In this document: in pieces, positions 1 through 8,751 of the stretch
Layout of the letters: each line of letters opens with the position of its first letter
Numbering within the stretch: the first letter of the stretch is position 1
NCBI GenBank assembly: GCA_028820845.1
Contig: JAPPII010000047.1
Coordinates: 30,183-94,182 of the forward strand
Origin: Candidatus Poribacteria bacterium
GTDB lineage: Bacteria > Poribacteria > WGA-4E > WGA-3G
Length of the DNA: 64,000 nucleotides
Direction: 5' to 3'
Notes under the pieces: generated by a model
Told to the model about the DNA's origin: nothing
What the model saw: the letters and a program-made list of their open reading frames with translations, nothing else
Database searches by the model: none
Made by a program: the position numbers and the translations under genes

Positions 1-2
1 AA

Positions 3-287
3 GTGGAAACGCAAGGTAGAATTCAACGAGATTTTTTTGCGGTTAATGTTGATAGCAACGAATCCGATTTAGCACAAATTTCGCTTCAACAAGCAGCAGC
101 GCGCGTCGGTGCACGAACAACAGTCTCTGAGAAAACCGAGACATCAACAGAGGTGCCTGACACCATAGATGTCAGAAGACACGGTCGGGAAATTTGGGGT
201 GAATTGCTTATATTAGCGGTTTGCCTTATGATGCTTGAAAGTTTTCTTTCAAATCGCGCAAGTGCACTGGCTGTAGGTGAAGAATAA
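3..287 (+). CDS. C-terminal end of a membrane protein (BatA/VWA-like tail), partial
   Basis: The reading frame is open to the left edge, so the true start lies outside the window and the GTG at position 3 is probably not the start. The visible 94 residues are a hydrophilic, low-complexity stretch followed by one membrane segment near the C-terminus (about residues 62-84, GREIWGELLILAVCLMMLES). A Gly-Arg-Glu-Ile/Leu-Trp run leading into a last helix that ends in Glu is typical of the C-terminal ends of BatA/VWA-type aerotolerance proteins; that assignment is by resemblance only. Its TAA overlaps the ATG of the next gene by one base (TAATG), which suggests translational coupling with the downstream outer-membrane protein. 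Confidence 0.5.
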   Translation: METQGRIQRDFFAVNVDSNESDLAQISLQQAAARVGARTTVSEKTETSTEVPDTIDVRRHGREIWGELLILAVCLMMLESFLSNRASALAVGEE

Positions 288-2290
288 TGATAGATTTTTG
301 GTATGTTGCGCGCTCGCTTGGGATCCTGTGCTTAATTATGGCAATCAGCAGCCAATCATCAGCAGTCGGTCAAGAACGGTTTGTGGAAACCGAAAGCAAT
401 ACGCAACCACCATACACTGAAAGCCGAAAGCTGAAAGCCGAAAGCCAATATGATGAGGCGAATATCGTACGCAGTCTCGTCATCAGCGGGAATAACTCAT
501 TTTCCGACCAACAAATTCGCGCCCTGATGGGGACAGATGTCTGGAGTGTCTATGATGAGACCCTTCTGAAAGCGGATTTTGAAGCGATCGTCCGTTTCTA
601 TCGGGAGAATGGCTATCAGTTCGCTCGCATTATTGAAGAGCAACTCTCTGTAAAGAAATTCGGAGATGGTATTTACCTGGGTATCGAAATTGATGAAGGT
701 AACATTGGACAGATTCTCGTAAGCGGTAATATACAGACGAAGGAGGAGGTAATTCGGCGTGAACTTCTATTTGCGGAAGGAGATATCTATACAGAAGCAG
801 ATAGAATAGAGAGTGAGCAGATTCTGCGGCGTAAGACGTATATTGGTGCTGCAAAGGTGGATGCCCAGTGGGATGAACTCTCAAAAAGGGTTATCGTTCA
901 TGCAAGTATTACGGAACTCTTGTCGTTCCCATTCGGAGCAGACTTGAACCTGAACAACCAGAAAAGGTACTGGCTACTACAATTTCGGGATCCAAACCTG
1001 TTCGGTTCGGGGCAAAGTACCTTGTGGCGTTACGAAAGGATTAGCGAAATTGGCGAGAGGACGCGGAGCCTTGTGAGAGGTAGATATTCCAACCCTCGCC
1101 TTTTTAATTCACACTGGAATTTTGACGGTGAATATATCCAGAAGCGAGATGGGGACTCTTTACTTGTATTGTTAGAACGTCCACAATATACATTGAAAAG
1201 TCGATGGAGTGCAAGTATCCGTTTTTCTGAATCGGTCAATCCCGTAACTTGGTATGAAAACGGACGAGAAACCGATAGGTTTGAGCAAAATTTACAAGGC
1301 GCCTTTGCAAATGTGCAACGCTACTTCGGGGACAGACGGCAACAGAACTATATAGGGCTCTGGGCGACCTCACGGCGTTTGAAATATGTGTTACTTGACA
1401 AATCAGTTGAATCAGGAGCGATGTTAGAAGAGCGCGATATAAAGCGGGTTGGTTTCACGCTGGGTAGAAAACACACCGCATATCACAAAACTCGGTTTCT
1501 CCAACGGATGGGACAAGAGGAGAATTTTCTCGTCGGTGCGCAATACGCGCTGTCTCTTGGGTATGCTTCGCCATTATATGGCTCTGACCGAACAGAATCT
1601 TACGCTGAATTGGCTGTCGGTTCGGGGTGGATGAAAGGAGATCGGTTTTTTGGTCTCACAACAGTCGCACTTAACACAAACTTGACGAGTCGAATTGAAC
1701 GGTCTGTTCTCCAGGCACGGACTTCTTGGTTTTATACAGATGTATTTAATACCGGTGATATCTATACGCTTGAAAGGGGTTTTAGAGAGAATGGCCTCTT
1801 TGACTTTCATCAGACATTTGTTGCGCAGCTGACAACAGAGATGCAGTTCGGATGGAGTGGGCGGAGTCAAGTCCTTTTGGGGGCTTTTAATGGTTTGCGC
1901 GGTTATGATTATAGACAATTCAACGGAGAGAAGCTCGTCCTATTGAATCTTGAGAGTCGCACTGTATTTGGTGGCACAATTTTCCACAAAATGGACGAAG
2001 CTCTCGCAGCGGTAGCGACGTTTGTGGCGCGCCCGTTTATTGATAGACCTGTACACCTTGGATTCATATTAAGCGGCGTTGTGTTCGCTGATATTGGATA
2101 TATCTGGAATGGAAGAAACAGTTTTGATTTGGCGGCACCAAAGCGGAGTGTGGGATTTGGATTGCGGAGTAGCCTCTCTCAGTTTAGTGGTACGGGCATT
2201 CTTCGGGTAGAATTTGCGTTTCCGCTCGATCCGCCTTTCGCGCCATCGCTTAAACCTCGGATTTTTTATGGTCAGGAACGCACATTTTAA
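287..2290 (+). CDS. BamA/TamA-like outer-membrane protein (POTRA + Omp85 barrel)
   Basis: This 667-residue protein starts with a signal peptide (about residues 1-27). POTRA-like segments follow from about residue 62 (VRSLVISGNNSFSDQQIRAL) to 210; the second begins near GQILVSGNIQTKEEVIRREL. The rest looks like a bacterial surface-antigen barrel: alternating aromatic strands, a GLRGYDYRQFNGEKLVLLNL segment matching the conserved L6-type VRGY/LRGY loop, and a terminal strand ending in Phe. Known relatives insert or translocate proteins at the outer membrane; with only about two POTRA units this one is more TamA/surface-antigen-like than a full BamA. Residues 44-53 are encoded by four tandem heptamers of the GAAAGCC type, a repeat normally intergenic in this window. 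The start overlaps the previous stop. Confidence 0.85.
   Translation: MIDFWYVARSLGILCLIMAISSQSSAVGQERFVETESNTQPPYTESRKLKAESQYDEANIVRSLVISGNNSFSDQQIRALMGTDVWSVYDETLLKADFEAIVRFYRENGYQFARIIEEQLSVKKFGDGIYLGIEIDEGNIGQILVSGNIQTKEEVIRRELLFAEGDIYTEADRIESEQILRRKTYIGAAKVDAQWDELSKRVIVHASITELLSFPFGADLNLNNQKRYWLLQFRDPNLFGSGQSTLWRYERISEIGERTRSLVRGRYSNPRLFNSHWNFDGEYIQKRDGDSLLVLLERPQYTLKSRWSASIRFSESVNPVTWYENGRETDRFEQNLQGAFANVQRYFGDRRQQNYIGLWATSRRLKYVLLDKSVESGAMLEERDIKRVGFTLGRKHTAYHKTRFLQRMGQEENFLVGAQYALSLGYASPLYGSDRTESYAELAVGSGWMKGDRFFGLTTVALNTNLTSRIERSVLQARTSWFYTDVFNTGDIYTLERGFRENGLFDFHQTFVAQLTTEMQFGWSGRSQVLLGAFNGLRGYDYRQFNGEKLVLLNLESRTVFGGTIFHKMDEALAAVATFVARPFIDRPVHLGFILSGVVFADIGYIWNGRNSFDLAAPKRSVGFGLRSSLSQFSGTGILRVEFAFPLDPPFAPSLKPRIFYGQERTF
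418..449 (+). repeat. in-frame heptamer array inside the Omp85 gene
   Basis: Four consecutive 7-base units (GAAAGCC, GAAAGCT, GAAAGCC, GAAAGCC) lie in the coding sequence just after the signal peptide and encode a Lys/Glu/Ser-rich linker before POTRA 1. The same repeat style occurs between genes elsewhere, for example a GAAAACC/GAAAACT pair near 15773. Confidence 0.75.
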
Positions 2291-2406
2291 CTGGCTGTCA
2301 GGGGTCAGCCTCAGTAACCCGTTGGCGGTTGCAAACGTTTGTAATTCCGAGGAGGTTCTCTGGACTGATAACTGATAACCGATAACTGATAACTGATAAC
2401 TACAAA
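2291..2406 (+). repeat. heptamer array (ACTGATA type) abutting a start codon
   Basis: Five tandem heptamers (ACTGATA twice, ACCGATA, ACTGATA twice) plus a partial unit occupy 2364-2401, only five bases before the ATG at 2407. The only Shine-Dalgarno-like string (GAGGAGG, 2349-2355) is therefore about 50 bases from the start. Expansion of the array may have separated the ribosome-binding site from the gene. Confidence 0.8.
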
Positions 2407-4314
2407 ATGAACTCTTCGGATCGCATATCAACCGAAAATATTACATGGCGAGCGATTTTGTTGGGGTTGTTATCGCTCCCGCTCAACATTTACCTTGTTG
2501 TTCAGACGGAGACAGTCTGGACGACACAGTATCCTACCACGATGGCGATTTTCTTTAACGCCGTCTTCACGCTCTTCCTTATTGCTATTCTCAATCTGCT
2601 CTTAACACGTTATCTACCGAAATGGCAACTCACGCAAGCAGAGATGCTAACGGTGTATCTCATGGTAACGCTGGCGTGTGTCGTCTGTGGACACGACCTT
2701 TTGCAGGCGACGATGTGTGTCTTGGGACACGCGGCGTGGTTTGCGACACCCGAGAATGAATGGCAATCGCTTTTCTTCCGCTATATTCCGGACTGGATTG
2801 CTGTGATGAACCGCCGCGCCTTAACCGGCTACTATGAAGGCACCTCAAACCTATTTGAGACAGATCATATTCAGGCATGGCTCACCCCAGTATTGGCATG
2901 GTTGGTTTTCTTCTCTGCTTTAGCATTCTCTATGATGATGCTGAGTGTAATCCTCCGTAAACAGTGGATTGAACACGAAAAGCTGAGTTACCCAATCATC
3001 TTGCTCCCTTATGAAATGACAAAACACAGAGATTTCTACCGAAACCGATTGCTCTGGATAGGTTTCGCTATCGGATGTGGGATCGATTTGCTCAATGGAA
3101 TTAGTTTTCTCTATCCTTACGTCCCGAGCCTTCCTATCCGTCACGACATTGGCATCTTGTTCACAGAAAAACCGCTGAATGCTATCGGTTCAACACCTAT
3201 CCATCTAAACCCTTACGCCATCGGCATAGGTTTTTTAATGCCGCTGGATTTGTCGCTCTCTTGCTGGTTGTTTTACCTGTTCTGGAAGGCACAACTCGTT
3301 TTCGGAGCGATGACAGGAATGAATCAGACCCCTGGCTATCCGCATATTGATATGCAATCAACTGGTGCGTATTTTGGTCTCTGTTTCTTCGCGCTTTGGA
3401 TAACACACAAGCATCTCTGGCAGGTTGCCCGCAATATTTTAGGTTTGAAAACAAACATTGATATAACAAATGAACCGATGGGATACCGGAGCGCGTTTGT
3501 TGGATTCTTGGTGGGTATGGCAGTTGTGTTTGGATTTTGTTTGAAGGCAGGGATGTCGTGGTGGGGCGTACTTGGGTTTTTCAGTATCCAATTTATACTT
3601 GTTTTAGCGTTTACACGGATGCGTGCGGAACTCGGGACCCCGACGATGGATTTCTATCGTGCGGGTCCTGGTATTTTTCTGACTTCACTTGTTGGTTCCA
3701 GAAAGATTGGTCCGCCAACGTTGACAGGCTTCGCGTTCCTTTACGGGTTCACGCGCAACTATCGTTCGCAACCGATGCCGAACCAATTGGAGGGCTTTAA
3801 ACTCGCTGATAGAGGCGGCATCAACACGCGTCAAATTCTGTGGGTGATGTGGGGTGCGACGGTCATCGGGTTAGCTATTGGATTTGTTGCGTTCCTGCAC
3901 GCGGGTTATAAACATGGAAGTTTAGGGACATGGCGCGGGCAGGAGGCGTTCAGTGACCTACAACGCTGGTTGACCCTTCCGAACGATACGGACTGGGGAC
4001 GTATGGGATTTTTCGGCTTTGGTATCACTCTGACGCTCACGACGCTCTTTATGCGTCTGCGGTTTATTTGGTGGCAGCTGCATCCGTTGGCTTATCCGCT
4101 TGCGGGGAATTGGAATTTCGGTCGGCTTTGGTTTCCGGTATTTCTGGCGTGGTTGCTAAAATCTATACTGATTCGCCACGGTGGGATTGGTGCGTATCGC
4201 CGAACACTGCCCCTGTTTTTAGGGACAATGCTCGGCGAATTCGTGATGGGGAGTATTTGGGCAATTTTAGGACTGTTTCTCGGACAGCGGATGTATTCGT
4301 TTAAGCATTGGTAG
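2407..4314 (+). CDS. polytopic membrane protein, DUF6785/DUF6784-like
   Basis: This 635-residue protein has about 12-14 strongly hydrophobic segments and no signal peptide. Segments of note are LLGLLSLPLNIYLVVQ near the N-terminus, a Trp/Pro-rich loop near residues 110-150, ELGTPTMDFYRAGPGIFLTS near residue 400 and a C-terminal GTMLGEFVMGSIWAILGLFL. Large membrane proteins of this layout, annotated as DUF6785/DUF6784, are frequent in Poribacteria-, Planctomycete- and Armatimonad-type genomes; no substrate is known, and distant similarity to oligopeptide transporters is speculative. The ATG lies directly after a heptamer array and lacks a close Shine-Dalgarno. The gene is convergent with the DUF4097-like gene, with 31 bases between stops. 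Confidence 0.6.
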   Translation: MNSSDRISTENITWRAILLGLLSLPLNIYLVVQTETVWTTQYPTTMAIFFNAVFTLFLIAILNLLLTRYLPKWQLTQAEMLTVYLMVTLACVVCGHDLLQATMCVLGHAAWFATPENEWQSLFFRYIPDWIAVMNRRALTGYYEGTSNLFETDHIQAWLTPVLAWLVFFSALAFSMMMLSVILRKQWIEHEKLSYPIILLPYEMTKHRDFYRNRLLWIGFAIGCGIDLLNGISFLYPYVPSLPIRHDIGILFTEKPLNAIGSTPIHLNPYAIGIGFLMPLDLSLSCWLFYLFWKAQLVFGAMTGMNQTPGYPHIDMQSTGAYFGLCFFALWITHKHLWQVARNILGLKTNIDITNEPMGYRSAFVGFLVGMAVVFGFCLKAGMSWWGVLGFFSIQFILVLAFTRMRAELGTPTMDFYRAGPGIFLTSLVGSRKIGPPTLTGFAFLYGFTRNYRSQPMPNQLEGFKLADRGGINTRQILWVMWGATVIGLAIGFVAFLHAGYKHGSLGTWRGQEAFSDLQRWLTLPNDTDWGRMGFFGFGITLTLTTLFMRLRFIWWQLHPLAYPLAGNWNFGRLWFPVFLAWLLKSILIRHGGIGAYRRTLPLFLGTMLGEFVMGSIWAILGLFLGQRMYSFKHW

Positions 4315-4345
4315 GCGGTTGGTAGTTAGCACTCAGAGAGCCTAC

Positions 4346-5426
4346 TTAATCCGATATTTTCTGTAAACGGATACCACCACCAGAGGTGCGCAATTTCATC
4401 AGGGGACCCCCGCCGTTTATGCTCCCTTTCAACCTATTTTTTGGAACTTTTCCCTGAATGGTGGATGCTACTGCAAAGTCTGTTGAGACGCTCCCGCCGC
4501 TGGTTGTGGCGTCCACATCAATTGCGATATCTGGGATGAGGATAACAGTTATGTTACCGCCGGATGTGCGCAAACTACATTCATCGTGAAGTTGTGCTGT
4601 TAGAAGGGCTTGGATAGAACCGCCTGAGGTTCTGGCATTTACAGTCCCGATGGTGCTCCCCAGTTTGATGCTACCTCCCGAGGTATGAACATCTACGTCT
4701 CCACTACACTTCTCAACCTTGATACTACCCCCGGATGTTTTGCCCCAAACGGAGCCCTGAATGTCCCCAAAGCGGATGCCCCCGCCAGAGGTTTGTGCTT
4801 GAACATCGCCTGCGACATCGCCCACTTCAATACTACCACCAGAGGTCTTGAGATCGACAGGACTGTCACACGATGTAAGTTTGATGCTACCCCCGGATGT
4901 TCGTCCCCACACTGTCCCTGTAATGTTTCCGAAACGCAAACTGCCGCCTGAGGTCCTCGCGCGGACATCCCCGTTAAGGTCGGCTACTGAGATACTACCG
5001 CTTGCGGTATCCAAATCGACGTTGTAATCTTTAGGCACAGTTAGTTACCTGAAAACGAATTTCGAGACGATTTAGCACTTTCCTCCAGTGCTCTCGACCT
5101 TGTTTGAATGTGCCTTCAATACGGACACCAGTATCTTCGTTGGTGAATGCCACATCAAAATCGGCAAGTGCCTCTTTTGCAGCAGATCTGCTCAACGGCT
5201 TTGCTGCCTTTGTGACGACGATCTTAACCTGATCCCCTTCAGCGGTTTGGACATCAATTGCACCAAACTCTGAGACAAGGGTTAGGCTACCACCCGAATT
5301 AACGCTATATGCTTTTTCAATCTTGTCCACAATATGTTCCTCATCCGTTAAGGCTACCTCACAACCAATAGTAAAAAATAAAACCAATACCGAGAGAGAA
5401 AAGGTTAAGGTAATAAACCGATTCAT
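4346..5426 (-). pseudogene. DUF4097-family beta-repeat lipoprotein, frame-broken by a 4-bp duplication
   Basis: Two overlapping minus-strand frames make one protein. The first (5426 to 5031) has a lipoprotein signal (FFTIGC) and an N-terminal beta domain ending LEIRFQVT. The second (5038 to 4346) begins PKDYNVDLDTASGSISVADL and carries about ten TSGGSI-type repeats of 18-20 residues, the hallmark of DUF4097 adhesin-like beta-solenoids. At 5039-5047 the plus strand reads AGTTAGTTA. Removing one AGTT restores one frame of about 358 residues reading QVTVPKDYNVDL. Such proteins are thought to be envelope-anchored; their function is unknown. The break may be a real mutation, a phase-variable repeat or an assembly error. 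Confidence 0.75.
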
Positions 5427-5531
5427 AGGACATCTCCAGTGAATGTTTTCTGTTGGGTTTCTGCTGAAGGACGGGTTCCTTCAAGCGTTGGTATTCGCCA
5501 AATTGGTACGATACAGAACAACCACGCATCC

Positions 5532-5561
5532 GTTGGGAAAAACCGCGCGGCTTTTCCCAAC
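5532..5561. repeat. long GC-rich palindrome between two minus-strand genes
   Basis: GTTGGGAAAA (5532-5541) pairs perfectly with TTTTCCCAAC (5552-5561), and the centre is the self-complementary CCGCGCGG. It lies just beyond the 3' end of the 5570-6145 gene and could act as a terminator or REP-like element. There is no T-run on the minus-strand side, so intrinsic termination is not proven. Confidence 0.6.
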
Positions 5562-5569
5562 GTACGTTT

Positions 5570-6145
5570 TTAGAGTTCTTCGTTCTGTTTGACTTGTTGT
5601 GTTCTGATCTCTTGGAGGATTTCTACAACCGTCTCCATCTGTCCTTCCAGTCTGGCAATACGTTGATCAACAGATGTGGTAGATTCCGCGTCCTCATCTT
5701 CATCAGAGGTGACTTCTACCGTCTCGACTGTATCAGTATCAGATTTCTCTTGGGTGCGTTCCCCCAAGAAGTCTTTGAGAAAGTCAGGTACCGATTGCCG
5801 TACAACTTCACTAACATCTTTCAGTTCGTCGCCAATGGTTTTTTTCACGTTGGAGAAGTCGAAGTCGATATCAATCGTAGGACCTTCTCTAAGATATGCA
5901 GCAACTTGGTGGCAAGCAACACTCACCTCACTAAAAGATGCCCCCGTTTCAAGGGGTTGAAACAACCCTTGAGGGACAGCACCGATCTCGCTTAAGCGGT
6001 CAAGCGCGTTGTTGACTTGCTGGGCGCACCGCTCCTCACTTTCTGAAGGATCTACTATCGGTGATGTCTCTACTACGCGAGCAGTTGTTTCCAAGAGCCG
6101 TAGAATTCCGCGAATTTCCTTTTGGGTTTCGTGTTCGTTAGACAT
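5570..6145 (-). CDS. hypothetical acidic protein with C-terminal coiled coil
   Basis: I do not recognise this 191-residue protein. It has no signal peptide or membrane segment. The N-terminal half is helical (IRGILRLLETTARVVETSP). The middle contains DIDFDFSNVKKTIGDELKDVSEVVRQSVPDFLKDFLGE. An acidic linker (SDTDTVETVEVTSDEDEDAES) is followed by a heptad-patterned C-terminus (RIARLEGQMETVVEILQEIRTQQ). The start is supported by AAAAGGAG 5-6 bases upstream. Its upstream region holds a duplicated 43-bp motif. A cytoplasmic scaffold-like role is a guess. Confidence 0.65.
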   Translation of the reverse strand: MSNEHETQKEIRGILRLLETTARVVETSPIVDPSESEERCAQQVNNALDRLSEIGAVPQGLFQPLETGASFSEVSVACHQVAAYLREGPTIDIDFDFSNVKKTIGDELKDVSEVVRQSVPDFLKDFLGERTQEKSDTDTVETVEVTSDEDEDAESTTSVDQRIARLEGQMETVVEILQEIRTQQVKQNEEL

Positions 6146-6170
6146 GATTGTCTCCTTTTTATGGGCATTT

Positions 6171-6297
6171 GCCTATATAGAGTCCGTTAAGGCTAAAAAG
6201 GATAGCGAAAAATAGTTGGTGGCTGTCAACCACTCCTGCCTTTTGAGCCTATCTGCCCATATAGAGTCACCCGAGGATAAAAAGATAGTGGAAAATT
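6171..6297 (-). promoter_or_regulatory. duplicated 43-bp upstream motif
   Basis: Two imperfect direct copies (6171-6213 and 6255-6297, 84 bp apart) share CATATAGAGTC-like and AAAAAGGATAG-like blocks. They lie upstream of the minus-strand gene starting at 6145. They may be tandem promoters or operator sites; no convincing -35/-10 pair is visible, so this remains a candidate. Confidence 0.45.
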
Positions 6298-6328
6298 TAA
6301 AAGGAACGCGAATTCGGATATTTAGACA

Positions 6329-7543
6329 TTAGGAGGGGTCCGATTTTAGTTCACCGACATTCCGGCGGATTTTTATTACTGCCTTAATAATGTCCTCTAT
6401 GTCCTCCTCGCTTGCCATCAGGACATTTTGACTTAAGGAGAGACCGGTTTGGCATATCTTCTCAGTCTCAGGACAATGCACATCGGTATAATTGAGGTCT
6501 TGACCGAAAAGATTAGAGGTAAGAAAAGAGGCGCGATACATCGGCGTTGTATACCAATATCCCATGGGTATCCCCTCTGCACGCATTGCTTTGAGAAATG
6601 TTTCACGTGAAATGTCTTCAAATTCCTCAGCATCAAAGAGTGCTTTATAGCCGTGGCACCCGCCCCGCGTTGCACGTGGATCGAGAGGTGTGACTTTGAT
6701 GCCGGGAACCTCGCCGAGCCACCCATCTAACCATCGCATATTTTTATGGCGATAGTTGGTTTCATCTTCAAGTCGAGTTATACGCGAGAGGAGGAGGCCG
6801 GCTTGCCACTCAGTCATACGGAAATTGCCGCCGAAGGGTTCTGCCTCGCCGAATTCAGCATCGGGGAGTGTGCGTCCACAATTATGGAGTGCATACGCGC
6901 GTTCGTAGAGTTCCCGGTCGTTGATGAGAACGATACCGCCTTCACCGGCGCAAAGGTTCTTTGACGATTGGAAACTGAAGCATCCGAAATGTCCCCAGCT
7001 GCCGACACCTCGCCCGCGCCACTCGGCACCGTGTGCCTGCGCGCAATCCTCGACGATTTTAAGGTTGTGCCGATTTGCGATGTCAACCAATGCGTCAAGA
7101 TCGGCTGGATATCCGGCGATATGAACCGGTAAAATCGCCTTTGTTTTTTCGGTGATAGCGGCTTCAACTTTTGAAGGATCCAACAGGAAACTATCTGGTG
7201 CGGTATCCACAAAAACAGGAACGGCATGCGTCATGAGGATCGCGACGACTGTTGCCTGGAAGGTATAGGGTGTGGTAATGACCTCATCACCCGGACAAAC
7301 GCCAGCGGCTTTCAGGGCGACATAGAGTGCTGATGTCCCACTATTGACACAAACGCCATACTTCGCGCCTTGGAATTCAGCGAACTGTTGCGCGAATTCT
7401 GGAACCTTTGGTCCGCCAACGCCCCACTGTCCACTTTTGTAAATTGCTTCAAACGCCTCAATATCGGCAGGGTCCTGCGTGGGCCATGTCGGATAGGGAT
7501 CCGTGCGGACAGGTTCACCGCCGTTTATTGCTAATGTTGCCAT
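6329..7543 (-). CDS. DegT/DnrJ/EryC1/StrS-family PLP aminotransferase
   Basis: This 404-residue fold-type I PLP enzyme has the usual family length. Visible landmarks are GQWGVGGPKVPEFAQQFAEF, the cofactor-contacting NSGTSALYVAL, GDEVITTPYTFQATV, the PLP-ring aspartate in VEDCAQAHGA, and the Schiff-base lysine in FSFQSSKNLCAGEGG. Family members transfer amino groups to keto-sugars or act as dehydratases. There are no nucleotide-sugar genes next to it, so the substrate cannot be named. The gene is monocistronic, and its initiator ATG has GAAGGGGG about 9 bases upstream. Confidence 0.9.
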   Translation of the reverse strand: MATLAINGGEPVRTDPYPTWPTQDPADIEAFEAIYKSGQWGVGGPKVPEFAQQFAEFQGAKYGVCVNSGTSALYVALKAAGVCPGDEVITTPYTFQATVVAILMTHAVPVFVDTAPDSFLLDPSKVEAAITEKTKAILPVHIAGYPADLDALVDIANRHNLKIVEDCAQAHGAEWRGRGVGSWGHFGCFSFQSSKNLCAGEGGIVLINDRELYERAYALHNCGRTLPDAEFGEAEPFGGNFRMTEWQAGLLLSRITRLEDETNYRHKNMRWLDGWLGEVPGIKVTPLDPRATRGGCHGYKALFDAEEFEDISRETFLKAMRAEGIPMGYWYTTPMYRASFLTSNLFGQDLNYTDVHCPETEKICQTGLSLSQNVLMASEEDIEDIIKAVIKIRRNVGELKSDPS

Positions 7544-7857
7544 ATCTTCGTCCCCCTTCGATTCCTAAAGAACGTAATGCTGATTGTCTGAACAAGAGTT
7601 TATGGGATTAATGGATTTTCAGGATTATGGATCCTGCTTAATTGAGGATTGCTTTTTCCGAATGGACGTTGATGGACGTGCATTCGGCGTTGATCCTCTA
7701 AGCACTTACAAGGATAACATGTTTGGCAAAGCGCGTCAAGTAGGACGTTCAATTCTAAAAAACTTGACTTTTGATTGCTTATGTAGTATGCTATATTAAA
7801 CAAGTGGAAACAGCCAATGCCTGCCAAAGACATCAGCAGAATAAAGGGGAAAAGAAA
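7544..7857. other. divergent intergenic region with GGATTA-rich repeat remnant
   Basis: This 314-bp region separates the divergent aminotransferase and small coiled-coil genes. It contains GGATTA/TGGATT-rich sequence near 7602-7630, related to the degenerate 9-mer repeat near 32190, and a strong promoter at 7764-7792. I see no gene here. Confidence 0.6.
7764..7792 (+). promoter_or_regulatory. sigma70-type promoter for the 7858 gene
   Basis: TTGACT (7764-7769), a 17-bp spacer and TATGCT (7787-7792) form a close match to the housekeeping consensus. The predicted start of transcription is near 7799, giving a leader of about 60 nt before the ATG at 7858. Confidence 0.75.
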
Positions 7858-8106
7858 ATGGACACTCGGGAGTTATATGAATTGCTGTCAAAGCAGATAA
7901 CTGAAATGGACGCCCGGTTCACGAGGCAGTTTGAGGCCCTCGATAATCGGCTTGAGACGCTCGATAATCGGCTCCGGAATGTTGAAATAGATGTTGCTGA
8001 AATTAAAGGACAGAAAGCCGGGTGGGAATCTGCTCGAAATTGGGTATCTACCGGCATTGCCCTCGTTGCCCTTGGGGTCGCAATAGCAGTCGCTTTATGG
8101 AAGTAA
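7858..8106 (+). CDS. small coiled-coil, C-terminally anchored membrane protein
   Basis: This 82-residue protein has a heptad-patterned N-terminal part containing an exact internal repeat (LDNRLETLDNRLRNVE, from a duplicated 21-bp unit). A single C-terminal membrane helix follows (STGIALVALGVAIAVALW). The ATG at 7858 is chosen because AAAGGGG precedes it at good spacing; an upstream in-frame ATG at 7771 lies inside the promoter. It resembles in layout the coiled-coil/membrane proteins at 8752, 26126 and 29884, but it lacks their signal peptide. Function unknown. Confidence 0.7.
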   Translation: MDTRELYELLSKQITEMDARFTRQFEALDNRLETLDNRLRNVEIDVAEIKGQKAGWESARNWVSTGIALVALGVAIAVALWK

Positions 8107-8166
8107 CCGAATAATTTGGATGGATAGCACACCGCTGGCATGTGTCTTATGTGTGAGTCGCGTTTT

Positions 8167-8727
8167 CTATAGGCATATCATGTCAGTGATGTGAGGAATT
8201 AGGTCTGCGAATTTTCCCCTCTGCACCACCTCTTGTAACCGAGATTCTAAATGTCCCGCTTCAACTTCAGCGATTAATGTTTTCATAACCTCCCACGCTT
8301 TTCTTTCCAATTCAGCATCAATCGCACCGCCTTGAACCGCCTCTTCAAACTCATCTTCGTCTTGGATTTCATAGGTGCCGTCTGGATTTACCCAGAGGTC
8401 CAAAAAGAGGTCGGTTATTTCAAAACAATTGAGTTTGCCCGTTGCATCTACAGTTCGCTTGACCGGCTTCATAATATCGCAGTAATAACCCGTCCATTCA
8501 TTATTCAGATTATACACTTTGGCGATACCGTACCACAGACCCGTAAATACGAACCAGACTACCGGAAAGTTATCGCCTAAAACCGTATCACCATTTTGAA
8601 TTATAGGTAAGGCAGGTTTAACCCGTTGCCCCGTAACAATGACTTCCTCGTCCACATAAAGCAATTGTTGGTGAGATCGATTTACCCGATTCGGAGGCCA
8701 TTTATAGATGAGTGTTATGGTTTCCAT
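8167..8727 (-). CDS. DUF402 domain protein, copy 1
   Basis: This 186-residue protein shows the DUF402 core: VVWFVFTGLWYGIAKVYNLNNEWTGYYCDI, then DLFLDLWVNPDGTYEIQDEDEFEEAV. The family is related to RNA-associated phosphohydrolases (the FomD/Ntdp group), whose Asp/Glu cluster binds divalent metals; here DLDLW-like and DEDEFEE provide such residues. No partner pathway is apparent. The protein is a close paralogue of the one at 9285-9842, nearly identical from the GYYCDI block to ALIAEVE; the ends differ. A coiled-coil membrane protein sits between them, and 24 bases separate its stop from this start. Confidence 0.8.
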   Translation of the reverse strand: METITLIYKWPPNRVNRSHQQLLYVDEEVIVTGQRVKPALPIIQNGDTVLGDNFPVVWFVFTGLWYGIAKVYNLNNEWTGYYCDIMKPVKRTVDATGKLNCFEITDLFLDLWVNPDGTYEIQDEDEFEEAVQGGAIDAELERKAWEVMKTLIAEVEAGHLESRLQEVVQRGKFADLIPHITDMICL

Positions 8728-8751
8728 TCCAACTTCAAATCCGTATGCGTA

